In this document: piece after piece, positions 1 to 9,656 of the stretch
Layout: each line of letters begins with the position of its first letter
Position numbering within the stretch: position 1 is the stretch's first letter
NCBI GenBank assembly: GCA_032717465.1
Contig: CM064653.1
Location: 32,205,809 to 32,269,808 of the forward strand
DNA: 64,000 bases
Direction: 5' to 3'
From: Coenobita brevimanus
Lineage: Eukaryota; Arthropoda; Malacostraca; Decapoda; Coenobitidae
Position numbers and translations under genes: made by a program
Notes under the pieces: model-generated
Databases searched by the model: none
Told to the model about the DNA's origin: nothing
The model's input: only the letters and a program-made list of their open reading frames with translations

Positions 1-423
1 GATCTTTCACTGCGTTCCACTCATCTTTCAATTTCTCCTGATACTCTATCATTTTCTCTCTTTTATCCAACTCACTCACTTTCAAAACCTCCCTGCCACA
101 CCCAACCCTCCTAGCACTCACCCATCTCTTACCTACTCTTAACTTTCTCTCCACCAGGTTGTGGTCAGACATACCTCCACCCTCCCCTGTCAGAACTCTC
201 ACATCCAACAATCTTCCTATTACATTCCTGGACACAACCACATACTCCATCAAAGCTCTATCCACAACCCTTCCACCCTTCTGTCTCACACATGTATACT
301 TATAAATATCTTTCTTCTCAGACAGTGTATTTCCAGTCACCATCTCTCGCTCAACGCACATCCCTGTCATTCGTTCCCAATTTGCATTTCTTCCAGGCAC
401 ACCATGCATACCGATTACACCTT
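1..423 (-). pseudogene. LINE endonuclease (EEP) fragment, RTE-like
   Basis: The minus strand reads open from about 422 to the window edge as the C-terminal half of an apurinic-type endonuclease from a non-LTR retrotransposon. Visible family landmarks are HGVPGRN near 400, YKYTCVRQ near 300 and the catalytic-histidine block GGGMSDHN near 165. After SDH the reading continues into the basic linker that normally precedes the reverse transcriptase. It runs off the left edge, so the RT may lie outside the window. Its right end abuts the 5'-truncated Jockey LINE on the opposite strand. No internal stop was seen, but the 5' half of the endonuclease is missing. Family-level assignment (RTE-like versus a related clade) is less certain than the domain. 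Confidence 0.7.
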
Positions 424-429
424 CAAATA

Positions 430-1041
430 AAAAAAATTTAAAGCATCATTCCTATCACAACCTTCTTTCTGATTGTCATTATGGGTTCCGTCAGGGACGC
501 TCCACTGGCGATCTTCTCACCTACCTTTCAGACTCCTGGTCATCCTCCTTTCGGGATTTTGGTGAAAGCTTTTCCATTGCGCTTGACATCTCAAAGGGTT
601 TCGATCGAGTCTGGCATAAATCTTTAATTTCCAAACTGCCCTTTTATGGTTTCTATCCTTCTATCTGTGCCTTCATCTCTAGCCTCCTTTCTGGTCGTTC
701 TATAGCCGTTGTTGTTGACGACCATCATTCTTCTCCTAGATCTATTAACAGTGGTGTTCCTCAGGGATCTCTCCTGTCACCAACTCTCTTCCTTTTATTC
801 ATCAGTGACCTTCTAAGCTGTACATCTAACCCTATTCACTCATACACTGATGACTCCACCCTTCACCTTTCCATTCTGTTTCTGCAACATCCATCTCAGC
901 AGTTACTTCAGCAAACAAGGGATGAGGCTATGGCACACCTAATGTATCTTGTTTTTAATGCATCAAAGACTCAGTTTTTACACCTATCAACCCGACAAAA
1001 TCTTCCGCAGGTATATCCACTAATGTTTAATAATATTCACC
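430..1041 (+). pseudogene. Jockey-like reverse transcriptase, N-terminal part
   Basis: Encodes the fingers and palm of a LINE reverse transcriptase. Readable blocks in order are YGFRQGRSTGDLL (about 480), ALDISKGFDRVWH with the first catalytic Asp (about 570-610), SGVPQGS with a preceding NSG turn (about 748-775), and YTDDSTLHL (843-869), which carries the catalytic Asp pair in place of the commoner FADD. The product would act with the element's own RNA in target-primed reverse transcription. It cannot do so here: the start is missing, a segment after the YTDD block is deleted, and a piggyBac MITE interrupts the frame at 1042-1805. The same frame continues at 1806. Confidence 0.82.
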
Positions 1042-1045
1042 TTAA

Positions 1046-1801
1046 CCCGTCACGTCCCGAGGTTTTCCGCACCTCCAACATCCCCCAGTCCCGAGGTATT
1101 TTCAAAAAAATTTTTTTTGGCTAAAACCTTCGCTTTTGGTGAGAAACATCGAAAATTCATAGAGAAATCGCTCACCTGAGGTTTAAAATACCCAATCCAG
1201 GTAGGAGTTCCTCCTTACCTGACTGGGTTTTCTTACATGCTGGCACCAAAGAAAATGAGTTCTATGGGAGGGTAACTATTTTATCCACTCATAAACGGTA
1301 TTTATTTATTTACTTGGTACGAATGCATATGTAATATGAGAGTATATTGGTTTTCAAGCAGTAATAAAGGCATTATAAGCATTGTTTCACTCACTAACTA
1401 ATCACCATTCTTGACCTTTTTTTGCCACATTACCTGATCGTTATTTCTGGCTGTTTCTTCTAATGCTATGTAAACATTGTCCTCCACATTGTCATCGATT
1501 GGGGAATCACTCTGGCCCTGAATATCTTTACTAGCCAGGTCACTGGTAACAGGTCCTTTGCTAAGACAATGGCATGAGGGGGGGGAGGGGGGAGGTTATG
1601 CAGTGTAAGGCATTGTCCCCGCTTGGCATCTTGTAGAGGAATAGAGGAAGGTGTCCCATGTATACATACAAAAAATCACGCGCGAAAATTGAAAATTGTG
1701 CAAATTAGGGACCTTGCAATTGCACGACGTACTGGTACGTCGCCGGGACTGGCAAATGCAAATCGTTGCAACGTACCCATACGTCGACGGGACGGGGCGG
1801 G
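1046..1801 (+). mobile_element. piggyBac-like MITE copy 1
   Basis: This 756-bp element is bounded by TTAA on both sides (1042-1045 and 1802-1805), the diagnostic piggyBac target duplication. Its ends are imperfect 13-bp inverted repeats: CCCGTCACGTCCC at the left and CCCGCCCCGTCCC (reverse complement) at the right. The empty site is present in LINE copy 2 near 5602, where one TTAA joins the same flanks. Two more copies lie at 23040-23789 (reversed) and 44994-45905. No complete transposase is present, so it must have been moved in trans. On its minus strand, from about 1640 leftwards, it keeps a short frame beginning MPSG-like that is shared by all three copies and could be the remnant N-terminus of the parent transposase. 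Confidence 0.88.
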
Positions 1802-1805
1802 TTAA

Positions 1806-2409
1806 TCCTGCATCATCCTTGAACATGCTTGGGGTTTCTTTTACTCGGGACTCATCATGGAAAGATCATATTACATCTCTTGTAAAATCTGCTTCCATGA
1901 GATTAAGTGTGCTAAGCCAACTCCGTTCCTTCTTTACCCCTGCACAATTGTTGACTCTCTACAGGGGTTTTATCCGCCCCTGTGTGGAGTACAACTCTCA
2001 TGTGTGGGGAGGCTCCCCACATACAGCTCTTCTCAATAGTGTGGAGTCAAAGGCTTTTTGTCTCATAAACTCTGCTCCTCTTACTGACTCTTTTCAACCT
2101 CTGTCTCTTCGCCACACTGTTGCATCTTTATCTCTTTTCTATCTCTACTTCAATGGTCACTGCTTCTCTGAACTGTCTGCATGCATTCCTCCACCTCTGC
2201 GACAGGCGCATAGCACCCGTCTAGCAGCAAACTCTCATCCCTTTTCTGTCCAACTCTCTAATGCAAGAGTTAACCGTTACTCCCAGTCCTTCATTTATGC
2301 AACAGGTCAGCTCTGGAACTGTCTCCCTCTGTCTGTATTTCCTGCTTCCTATGATCTCCAGTCTTTCAAACGCAGTGTGTCCAGGCATCTCGGAATGTTT
2401 GGAGCTTGA
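1806..2409 (+). pseudogene. Jockey-like reverse transcriptase, C-terminal part
   Basis: Continues the reverse transcriptase after the MITE and is open to a stop at 2407-2409. It contains the post-catalytic block LNMLGVSFTRD, the thumb helix QLLTLYRGFIRPCVEYNSHVWG, and the C-terminal region ending RHLGMFGA. This matches copy 2 residue for residue over long stretches. The upstream in-frame ORF that appears to run through the MITE from 1696 is fortuitous read-through of the inserted element. Downstream, 2410-2508 is the LINE 3' UTR and poly(A). Confidence 0.82.
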
Positions 2410-2509
2410 ATTTGGCTCTCTCTTGTATTTTGTTTTTCTCTTGGAAGGAACAATATTGCGGGCTCGTGGCCTTTGGTCCCTTCTTCCTCACATAAAAAAA
2501 AAAAAAAAC

Positions 2510-2895
2510 TTCCTGACGCATGCCAGTCCAATAGAATCTCTATCCCAGCCGACTTAGAGTTTTCTTCACTCCTAGATGCCCACTAGTGATCCGATTATGA
2601 GACTTTTTTAAGACCTCAGACCTCATATTCTTAGGAACCACCAGTTGCCAATACTTGTTGAGGCCATCAGGTATCTCCCACTGACGCTCCAGTAGTCCAT
2701 TGTTCAAACGAAGGAGGTCCCACTGACTCCAGTAACTCTCAGTTGCAGGACTGAGTCTGGAAACCTCTTCCCAAGATGGCCACACTTATTCCACTGCAGC
2801 CACCCAAGCACTGGTTGTAAATCTGTATCCTCCATCTGCATCCTCTTCAGGTCTTCTTCAGTCGACACTACCCTGTCACGGCAGTACGGCGGCAT
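2510..2895 (-). pseudogene. G1 integrase N-terminal zinc-domain fragment
   Basis: The minus-strand frame contains the segment that joins RNase H to integrase, followed by the H2C2-type zinc-binding start of a Ty3 integrase: SATESYWSQWD, WEIPDGLNKYWQLVVPK, and HNRITSGHLGVKKTL at about 2545-2600 with two conserved His. A frameshift near 2785 separates the upstream part (2704-2895) from the downstream part (2540-2785). A stop follows KKTLSRL, and the Cys pair and the whole DDE core are missing because the sequence stops at the LINE poly(A). The product cannot be functional. Confidence 0.75.
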
Positions 2896-2951
2896 TTCTT
2901 GCTAAGATTTCCATTTCTACTACACTGCTTGCCGTCTATTCTTCTGTCTAA

Positions 2952-3891
2952 TCACACACTATCAGTCGAAGTTCTCTTGCAATTTCTCAGTTGTGGGGCT
3001 GCTTGGGAAGAACCAGCTAGTTGTTGCCCCATGTCATTAGCATTTACTAATTTACCCGCTTCTTTCTCATCTTCTGCGCCCTTCTTCGTTTCGTCCTTCT
3101 CCTTTGGACAGTCATAACTGAAGTGTCCTGCCACACCACAGGTCCAACATCCTTTTGTTGCATTCATTGATTTCCTTGCACTGTTCTGTTCTTGCTCCTT
3201 CTATTTGTAACAATCCTCCTCCTTGTGTCTTGGCTTCCTGCAGAACTAGCAACCTCCTCTGATTTTCTCCTCCTCCCTTTTTGACTTGTAGTAGTCTTGT
3301 TTTCTATGTTTGGCATTTCACAATACCAGCAACTTCCATTAATTTTCTCCACTTCACGTACTTGCCCCTTTCTTGTCTTGAATCCTGCACTATGACCTGC
3401 CTGCAAACTGAATGTACTGGACCTGATGTAGGACTCTTCGTTCCAGAACCCTGGCTAGTGCTGCTTGCATGGTTCTTGGTTGTGCCTGCATCACCTACAC
3501 TTTCAACTCCGCACTGTCAAGAGCATTGATGAACTGGTCCCTCAGAAGAATAGCCAATAGGCTAAGTGCTGCTCCAGGGTATGCCTTGTGTGCCATAGTC
3601 TCCAAGTCATGAGCTTCTGAAGGGATTCACGTGGGTCCAGAATCTTGCTCTGTAAACCTCAGTCTGGTACATGGTCCCATATCTGTGCTCCAGCACTTCT
3701 ACTAGGGACTGATAACTGTTCCTATCCTCCACTGTTATCTGGCCAAGAATCTCCACTGCAGCACTCCTGAGGCCATTAGCAAGCTGTATTGCCCTCTGCC
3801 TATCATCCTAACCATACTGATCAGCAAGTAACTCAAACTGCACACGGTTAACTTGCCAAGATACTTTGCCATAAAATCCCTGAGGTTAATT
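2952..3891 (-). pseudogene. G1 gag core and zinc knuckle
   Basis: Read on the minus strand from 3891, the gag capsid-like region includes QFELLADQYG (about 3830) and VEVLEHRYGTMYQ (about 3690), which are conserved in arthropod Ty3 gags. The nucleocapsid zinc knuckle CWTCGVAGHFSYDC (C-x2-C-x4-H-x4-C) is at about 3108-3150, inside the frame 2952-3167. Stops and frameshifts break the capsid region, for example at about 3810 and 3610. The upstream part of gag continues at 6299 on the far side of the inserted LINE. Confidence 0.72.
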
Positions 3892-4403
3892 TACAGCACC
3901 CTAGCCGTATCCCTGACCGCTTTGGAGAGATCTCCAACATACTTGACCTCTTCCTTACAACTAATCCTTCTGCTTACACAGTTAATCTTTCCTGTCCATT
4001 GGGCTCCTCCAGTCACAACCTTATTACCTTAACCTGTCCTGTCGCTTCTGTACGGCCTGTGGACCCTCCAAAGAAACGTCAATTGTGGCACTTTCGAGCT
4101 GAGGATTGGGAGGCCCTCAGGCTGTACTTTTTTTATTTTTACTGGAATGATTATTGCATCCATGGCCGGGAGCCATCTGAGTGTGAGTTGCGCATTACAG
4201 AGATTGTTCTCTCAGGCATGGAAGCATACATTCCTTTCTCATATCCTTTGACTAATGCAAGAAAGCCTTGGTTTAGTCATGCTTGTTCTAATGCTGTCCA
4301 CAACAAGGAGACGGCCTATAAAAGGTACCAGAGCCAACCCATCCCTGAATCACATCTTTTTTCTGTTTCTGCCCGGATTCGTGCGAAGACGGTACTTTGC
4401 TAA
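3892..4403 (+). pseudogene. Jockey-like LINE ORF2: end of endonuclease and linker
   Basis: The frame from about 3892 reads HPSRIPDRFGEISNILDLFL, typical of the endonuclease C-terminus, then PLGSSSHNLI (about 3998-4025), which aligns with the catalytic SDHN block but has SHN where Asp-His is usual. The linker that follows, with WHFRAEDWEAL and KPWFSHAC, is characteristic of Jockey ORF2. A stop at about 4401, together with continuation in another frame at 4255-4839, indicates a frameshift near 4380. Confidence 0.75.
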
Positions 4404-6199
4404 AAATAGTTTAATCCGTACTAAATGCTCTGAACTCTTCAACTCAAAATCTTCCTGCTTCTTCTGGCACCTTGCCAAAAACCTTTCTAACAACTTTACC
4501 TCATCATCCTTCCCTCCTCTTTTCTACTCTGATGGCTCTGTAGCTATTTCTTCTGCTGATAAAGCAGATCTCTTCCCTCAGACTTTCTCCTCCCATTCCA
4601 CCTTAGAGGATTCCAGTGCTGTTCCTCCATCACTTCCCCCCTCATGCTTCCTCATGGCTGACATTAAAATTTCTTCAGCTGATGTATTTTCTGCTATCAC
4701 TGGCCTCAATACTAACAAGGCATATGGGCCTGATGGAGCCCCTTCTGTTGTCCTCAAGAACCGTGCATCTGTGCTTACACCCTGCCTAGGTAAACTCTCT
4801 CGCCTTTGTCCATCAACTTGTACCTTTCCTTCTTGCTGAAAGGTTGCTCTCATTCAGCCAGTCCCAAAGAAGGGTGACCTTTCCCAACCCTCTTACTATC
4901 GTCCAATTGCTTTAACATGCTGCCTCAAAAGTTTTCGAGTCAATTCTTAATAGAAAAATTTTAAAGCATCTTTCCTATCACAACCTTCTTTCTGATAGTC
5001 AGTATGGGTTCCGTCAAGGACGCTCCACTGGCGATCTTCTCACCTACCTTTCAGACACCTGGTCATCCTCCTATACGGACTTTGGTGAAAGCTTTGCCAT
5101 TGCACCTGACATCTCAAAGGCTTTCGATCGAGTCTGGAATAAATCTTAGTTTCCAAACTGCCCTCTTACGGTTTCTATCCTTCTGTCTGTACCTTCATCT
5201 ATAGCTTCCTTTCTGGTCGTTCTATAGCCGCTGTTGTAGACGGCCGTCGTTCTTCTCCTAGATCTATCAATAGTGGTGTTCCTCAGGGCTCTGTCCTATC
5301 ACCAACTCTCTTCCTTTTATTCATCAATGACCTTCTAAGCAGTACATCTAACCCAATCCACTCATACACTGATGATTCCACCCTTCACCTTTCCATTCAG
5401 TTCCCGCAACGTCCATCTGAGCGGCTACTTCAGCAAGCAAGGGATGGGACTATGGCACACCTAATATCTGACTTAGCTCGTATCTCTGACTGGAGGAAAA
5501 ATAATCTTGTTGTTTTTAATGCATCAAAGCCTCAGTTTTTACACTATCAACCCGACAAAATCTTCCACAGAACTACCCACTAATGTTTAATAATATCCAG
5601 CTTAATCCTGCATCATCCTTGAACATGCTTGGGGTTTCATTCACTCGGGATTTACCTTGGAAAGATCATATTACATCTCTTGTAAAATCTACTTCCAAGA
5701 GATTAGGTGTGCTAAACCGGCTCCGTACCTTCTTTACCCCTGCACAGTTGTTGACTTTATACACGGGATTTATTCGCTCCTCTGTAGAGTACAACTCTTA
5801 TATGTGGGGAGGCTCCCCTCGCCTCTTCTCAATAGGGTGGAGTCAAGGCTTTTCGTCTCATTAACTCTCCTCCTCTTACTGGCTCCCTTCAACTTCTGTC
5901 TCTTCACTGCTCTGTTACATATCTCTTTTCTATCGCTACTTCAATGGTCACTGCTCCTCTGAACTGCCTGCTTGCATCCCTCCACCTCTACGACGAGTGT
6001 GTAGCACTCATCTAGCAACAAACTCATCCCTTTTCTATCCAACTCTCTAATTCAAGAGTTAACCTTTACTCCCAGTCCTTCATTTATGCAACAAGTCAAC
6101 TCTGGAACTGTCTCCCTCTGTCTGTATTTCCTGCATCCTATGATCTCCAGTCTTTCAAACGCAGTGTGTCCAGGCATCTCGAAATGATCGGATCTTGAA
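4404..6199 (+). pseudogene. Jockey-like LINE reverse transcriptase, frameshifted
   Basis: After a frameshift the ORF continues with the pre-RT region, including KAYGPDGAPSVVLKN (about 4720-4760), which precedes the polymerase. It then runs through YGFRQGRSTGDLL (about 5005), DISKAFDRVW (about 5110-5140), SGVPQGSVLSPTLFL (about 5272-5310) and YTDDSTLHL (5364-5390). The thumb region is at 5583-5864, and the C-terminus, matching RHLEMIGS in copy 1 position, ends near 6199. At least four frame breaks were seen (about 4840, 5150, 5555 and 5850), so this is a dead copy. The 3' UTR and poly(A) follow at 6200-6298. Confidence 0.8.
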
Positions 6200-6298
6200 T
6201 TTGGCTCTCTTTGGCATTGTTTTTGTTTCTTTCTTGGAAGGAACAGTCTGTGGGCTCCTGGCCTTTGGTTCCTTCTTCCTTGGATTAAAAAAAAAAAA

Positions 6299-7060
6299 TG
6301 GTCTCCCATGATAGCCAAGCACTTCCTTGGTTTGGGGCCTAAAAACTGGAACATCATAAGTAAGTCTAGGACTCAAAACTTCTATATTCTGATTACTCTA
6401 CCCTGTAACCTTTAGATGCTTGGGATTCGTCAAGATTCACCATACACTGTCCATTTTCTTCACATGCTCCTTGTACACTAACCTGAGGCTCAGCAGTGCA
6501 AGATTTCTCTACAGCCTCAATTCTCTCACTAATTATCTTTAACTGGCCATCTACATGCTGTCTGTTCTCCACAACTATTCCCTCACTAATTATCTTCAAC
6601 TAGTCGTCTACATGCTGTTTGCGCTCTACGAGTATCTCATTACTGCTCACCTCACGCTTCTGCTGTTGTAGTTCAGCATATACTTTCTTCTTCAACTGTT
6701 GCTGTTCTTCCTTCATGTCCCCCATGGAAGCATCAAGCTGTTCCTGCATCCTCAGTTGCCACTCTTTCTGTTGCACTTGTAATACCTCTTGAAGCCATGC
6801 ATACCGCTCTTTCTGTTATTCACTTTGTGTTTGTAGTTATTCACTTTTTGCTTGTAGTTGTTGACTTTGTGCTTGTAGTTCACTGAGTTCTTTCTTGGTC
6901 TCTTTTTGTCCTTCACTTTGTGCTTGTATTATTCGATTTGTGCTAAAAGAAACTTCAGACTGCAGCCAGAGATGCCTCCTCCTGCCTAGCTTGGCTTCTT
7001 GTCTGTAGACCTTCCGGCTTCATGTTGAAGATTTGACTCACTGCAGCACTTTTCGTTCCC
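6299..7060 (-). pseudogene. G1 gag N-terminal coiled-coil region
   Basis: The minus strand from about 7060 downward encodes a Gln/Glu/Lys-rich, heptad-like region: repeats of ELQAQSQQLQAKSE type near 6850, LQEVLQVQQKEWQLRMQEQL near 6750, and duplicated KIISE..VVENRQHVD blocks at 6530-6610. This matches the coiled-coil start of arthropod Ty3 gags. Stop codons interrupt it, for example at about 6603, 6830 and 6840. The frame approaches the capsid at 6299, where the Jockey LINE was inserted. Confidence 0.65.
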
Positions 7061-7076
7061 AACTCCTGACACTACT

Positions 7077-7450
7077 TGTTACGCCAATCCTCTTCCAACA
7101 CTGCCACAGGCTCGAAGAGCAGTAGTTCAGTGTGGGAAGGATGTCGCCCAGTGAATTGTTCTTTGTAGGGTTGGCCTCTCAATGTACACAAGATCAACTC
7201 AGGCATTGTAATAACACAGGATTTTCACGTTCGTTCCCTATTTTCCATGTAATTACACTGACTGCTCCACAACTCCAGAGCTACACTAACTTCACAAGGC
7301 CACAAGTAAAACGAAACCGACTGGAACCCCTCTATTCTCTTCCCCCTCCTTTTATAACCTTGATCGAACCTAGAATGTTCTGGGACATGTTCCTAGCGAC
7401 AACAGTTTTCTATGACGAAGACATCCAAAATATTTCAGAGCTTTGTTACA
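7077..7450 (-). repeat. G1 5' LTR (374 bp)
   Basis: On the minus strand the sequence begins TGTAACAAAGC and ends GGCGTAACA, a TG..CA pair with short inverted ends, as expected of an LTR. A TATA-like TTATAAAAGG lies at about 7350-7360, roughly in the middle, as for a U3 promoter. Immediately inside (about 7050-7076) the minus strand reads AGTAGTGTCAGGAGTTGGG, resembling the conserved leader and primer-binding region of arthropod Ty3 elements. No partner LTR survives in the window, so the boundaries rest on the terminal motif. Confidence 0.6.
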
Positions 7451-7757
7451 TTACGTAGCACTCTAAGTGTTTCATTATACAAACTGAAATCAAAGTACAT
7501 AATTTAACAATCACCTAAATAAAACGTTAAAGAGAATAAAAGAATAAAAATTAATGCATAGCTTTACATAATACCTCCGCTCACACCAGCAGGCTATCTG
7601 GCAACTCTGACTGCTAACTGAAAAGGTGGGAAACATTGAGAGTTTTGATTTTCACTGGCTCTCCTCCTCCTCTCAACAATAGAAAACGGTGTTAGAGCTA
7701 ACTATGCGATTGTCGTGGACATTTTTTAAGGGCTACCTATGTTAACCCATTATTTAC
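7451..7757. other. AT-rich interval between G1 and solo LTR A
   Basis: No gene or recognisable repeat was seen. The last five bases, TTTAC (7753-7757), are the left target-site duplication of the solo LTR that follows. Confidence 0.5.
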
Positions 7758-9656
7758 TGAAATGCGCGCTGCCGCCGCCAGACCCCCCACCCCACTACAG
7801 AGCCGCAGCCCCACCCCCATCCCAGGAGGACACCACAGTGGGCCAGGTGAGCGCGACGCCAGCCCAGAGCGAGACGGGCTCAGGTGTGTCCCGACCTTGT
7901 GTCCCTCTTCCCCTCAACCTGCCCAACCACGATGTTGCAGGGATGCGAGACTACTTCTCGGCTGGACCAACCCTCATCAGGATCGGGGTGGGACTGCTCC
8001 AGAGTCAGTCCCACGCAGCACTGCGGTAACGGCTACAGGACATAACGGGGAGGGAACAGCCACTGTACGTCCCTCAGCTGTTTCCCCTTGCAGCACCATG
8101 ACGACGGCCACTGTACGCATCGAGGAAGGAATGGCCACTGTAGTCCTGCTGCAGCCACATCTGGAGCCCGCCTCGGTGTGATGGACACTGTATGCACACT
8201 GACAGGCTAAGGTAGGAGAAGTGGAACTGTGATGATGGCCACTGTACGTGTCGGGGAGGGAACGGCCACTGTATGTCCCTCGTCCACCTCCTCCTTCTCC
8301 TACAGGAGTAGCACCGCGGTAATGGCCACAGGACGTACCGGGGAGGGAACGGCTACTGTACGTCCTTCTGCTGCTATCCCAAGGGCCTGTGGAACTGCGA
8401 CGATGGCCACTGTACACATCAGGGAAGGGACGGCCACTGTACGCCCTTCGTCCACAGTCCTGAGGGTTCTTCCAGACGAGAAGGTCCCTTGCGCGGCCCA
8501 CTCTCTACCCTGTGGCTGCACAGGACGCCCCTCTGTCTCTCCCTCCAGGTGTGGTTCCCCAGAGGTGCTGCTGTTCTAGGAGTGGTGGCAAGGCCCGATC
8601 ACTGAAGGCAAGATCCATGCCCTCCAGCCTGCCACTGAATGACGCCGGGTCCTGACGGACACCCCACGCATGAGGTGCCGCAGCCAACCCCTGACGGCGC
8701 CCCAACCTAGAGGCGACCGCAGTCCCAGGCCTCCCAGGGTCAGTCCTCGGACCCCAGCGCGGGACCGCCCTGGCCCCATTCACCGTTGGCCCTCCGCCCA
8801 GAGTAAGCGGCAGGCCCGACTCCTGACGCTGTTTGGCCCCAGCCCCGAAGGCCCCTCACCAGGTCGAGGCCCTGACAGGAAAGGGCCTTCCTGCACCCTG
8901 GACCAGAAACGTGCCCGGGCTGTGACGCCCCCAAGAGCCGTCCCGTGCCTACTGCAGGAGGGCTTACCTGTAGGGCTCCCTCGGATTCTCGGGCGCCATC
9001 TCGACTAAGTCCAGACCTTGGCAGCACAGTGACGACACAGTGAGATCCCAGTTTCGTGTTAGAGACTTAGCAGTGACAGTGCCCGTGCATTCCAAAGACA
9101 GTGAGACAGGAACACCACCAGTAAAGTATCTCTGACCTAACGTACTCGGTGTGCTGTGTCAGTGCCTAAGTTCCGAAATGATCGGATCTTGAATTTGGCT
9201 CTCTCTTGTATTTTGTTTTTCTCTTGGAAGGAACAGTTTTGCGGGCTCGTTGCCTTTGGTTCCTTTTTCCTCACACATAAAAAAAAAGTGTGGCGATACC
9301 TATGTGCAGTAGACCAGTGTACTACATAAAGACTGAGGAGATAGACTGTATGAACAGTGTCACCATACCTATGTAATATTCTCTTGTACCCTTACTCAGG
9401 TATAATCACAGTGTCTGTGTGACGTGATGTATTATTGTTTACTAACCTGTCACTGTACCCGTTCCACATCTAGTGCACTATTGTATGTATATTGTAAGGG
9501 AAATTGGATTAAGGCAATGTATGTGTTAAGGTGTCTTGCCGAGTTTTTATGCCCTGTTCCTTTGTAAGTGCTCTGTTTCCGGTCTAGAAAGAGGACCCCG
9601 CTCAGTCGCTGGTGTCTTTAGGACAAGAAGTCTACCTAAAAGCACCCAGCATAATA
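7758..9656 (+). repeat. Solo LTR A of the E1/E2 Ty3-like superfamily
   Basis: This 1899-bp unit is flanked by perfect 5-bp duplications, TTTAC at 7753-7757 and 9657-9661, and begins TGAAATGCGCG. Its 3' end carries the block shared by all LTRs of this superfamily: GGTCTAGAAAGAGGACCCC, then AGGAC.AGAAGTC and CACCCAGCATAATA. The 5' half is GC-rich and contains repeated motifs of the form GGCCACTGTACGTCCC (about 8040-8450). There is no internal retroviral sequence, so it is a recombinational solo LTR. A Jockey LINE 3' fragment is inserted at 9174-9287. ORFs in the GC-rich part are open in several frames on both strands; no protein family was recognised. Confidence 0.85.
9174..9287 (+). mobile_element. 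Jockey-like LINE 3' end only (copy 3)
   Basis: Severely 5'-truncated copy of the same LINE as at 424-2508 and 3892-6298. It starts at the last codons (CGAAATGATCGGATCTTGA, as in copy 2) and includes the whole 3' UTR and an A tract ending at 9287. It is inserted in solo LTR A, so this LINE family was active after that LTR arrived. Confidence 0.82.

Larger units (their letters stand above)
424..2508 (+). mobile_element. Jockey-like LINE copy 1, 5'-truncated, with piggyBac MITE inside
   Basis: This 5'-truncated non-LTR retrotransposon begins within the reverse transcriptase domain and ends in a poly(A) tract at about 2495-2508. It aligns along its whole length with the second copy at 3892-6298, including the 3' UTR (GGAAGGAACA and GGGCTC blocks). 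It is interrupted at a TTAA by an inserted element (1046-1801); removing that restores the same sequence order seen uninterrupted at 5583-5640. A stretch of about 70 bp after position 930, present in copy 2 (about 5465-5515), is deleted here. The poly(A) abuts minus-strand Ty3 integrase sequence, so the LINE sits in or against that older element. Confidence 0.85.
3892..6298 (+). mobile_element. Jockey-like LINE copy 2, 5'-truncated
   Basis: The longest Jockey-like copy in the window. It starts near the end of the endonuclease domain and ends in a poly(A) at 6286-6298. It is inserted in the gag of element G1: the gag frame resumes on the minus strand at 6299 with GYHGRP joining to capsid sequence at 3891. 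No convincing target-site duplication was seen. It serves as the uninterrupted reference for copy 1, including the empty piggyBac TTAA site near 5602. Confidence 0.85.
2510..7450 (-). mobile_element. Ty3/gypsy element G1, internally deleted, lacking its 3' half
   Basis: A minus-strand LTR retrotransposon is read from a 5' LTR at 7450-7077 through gag to an integrase fragment at 2512. Between the gag zinc knuckle (about 3120-3167) and the integrase zinc domain (below 2895) there is no protease, reverse transcriptase or RNase H, so about 2 kb of pol has been lost. Gag is split by the Jockey LINE at 3892-6298. The 3' end of integrase and the 3' LTR are absent where LINE copy 1 abuts it at 2508. 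Several stops occur in the gag frame. Gag and integrase blocks resemble the common arthropod mdg1/412-like Ty3 elements; that clade label is inference. Confidence 0.75.
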
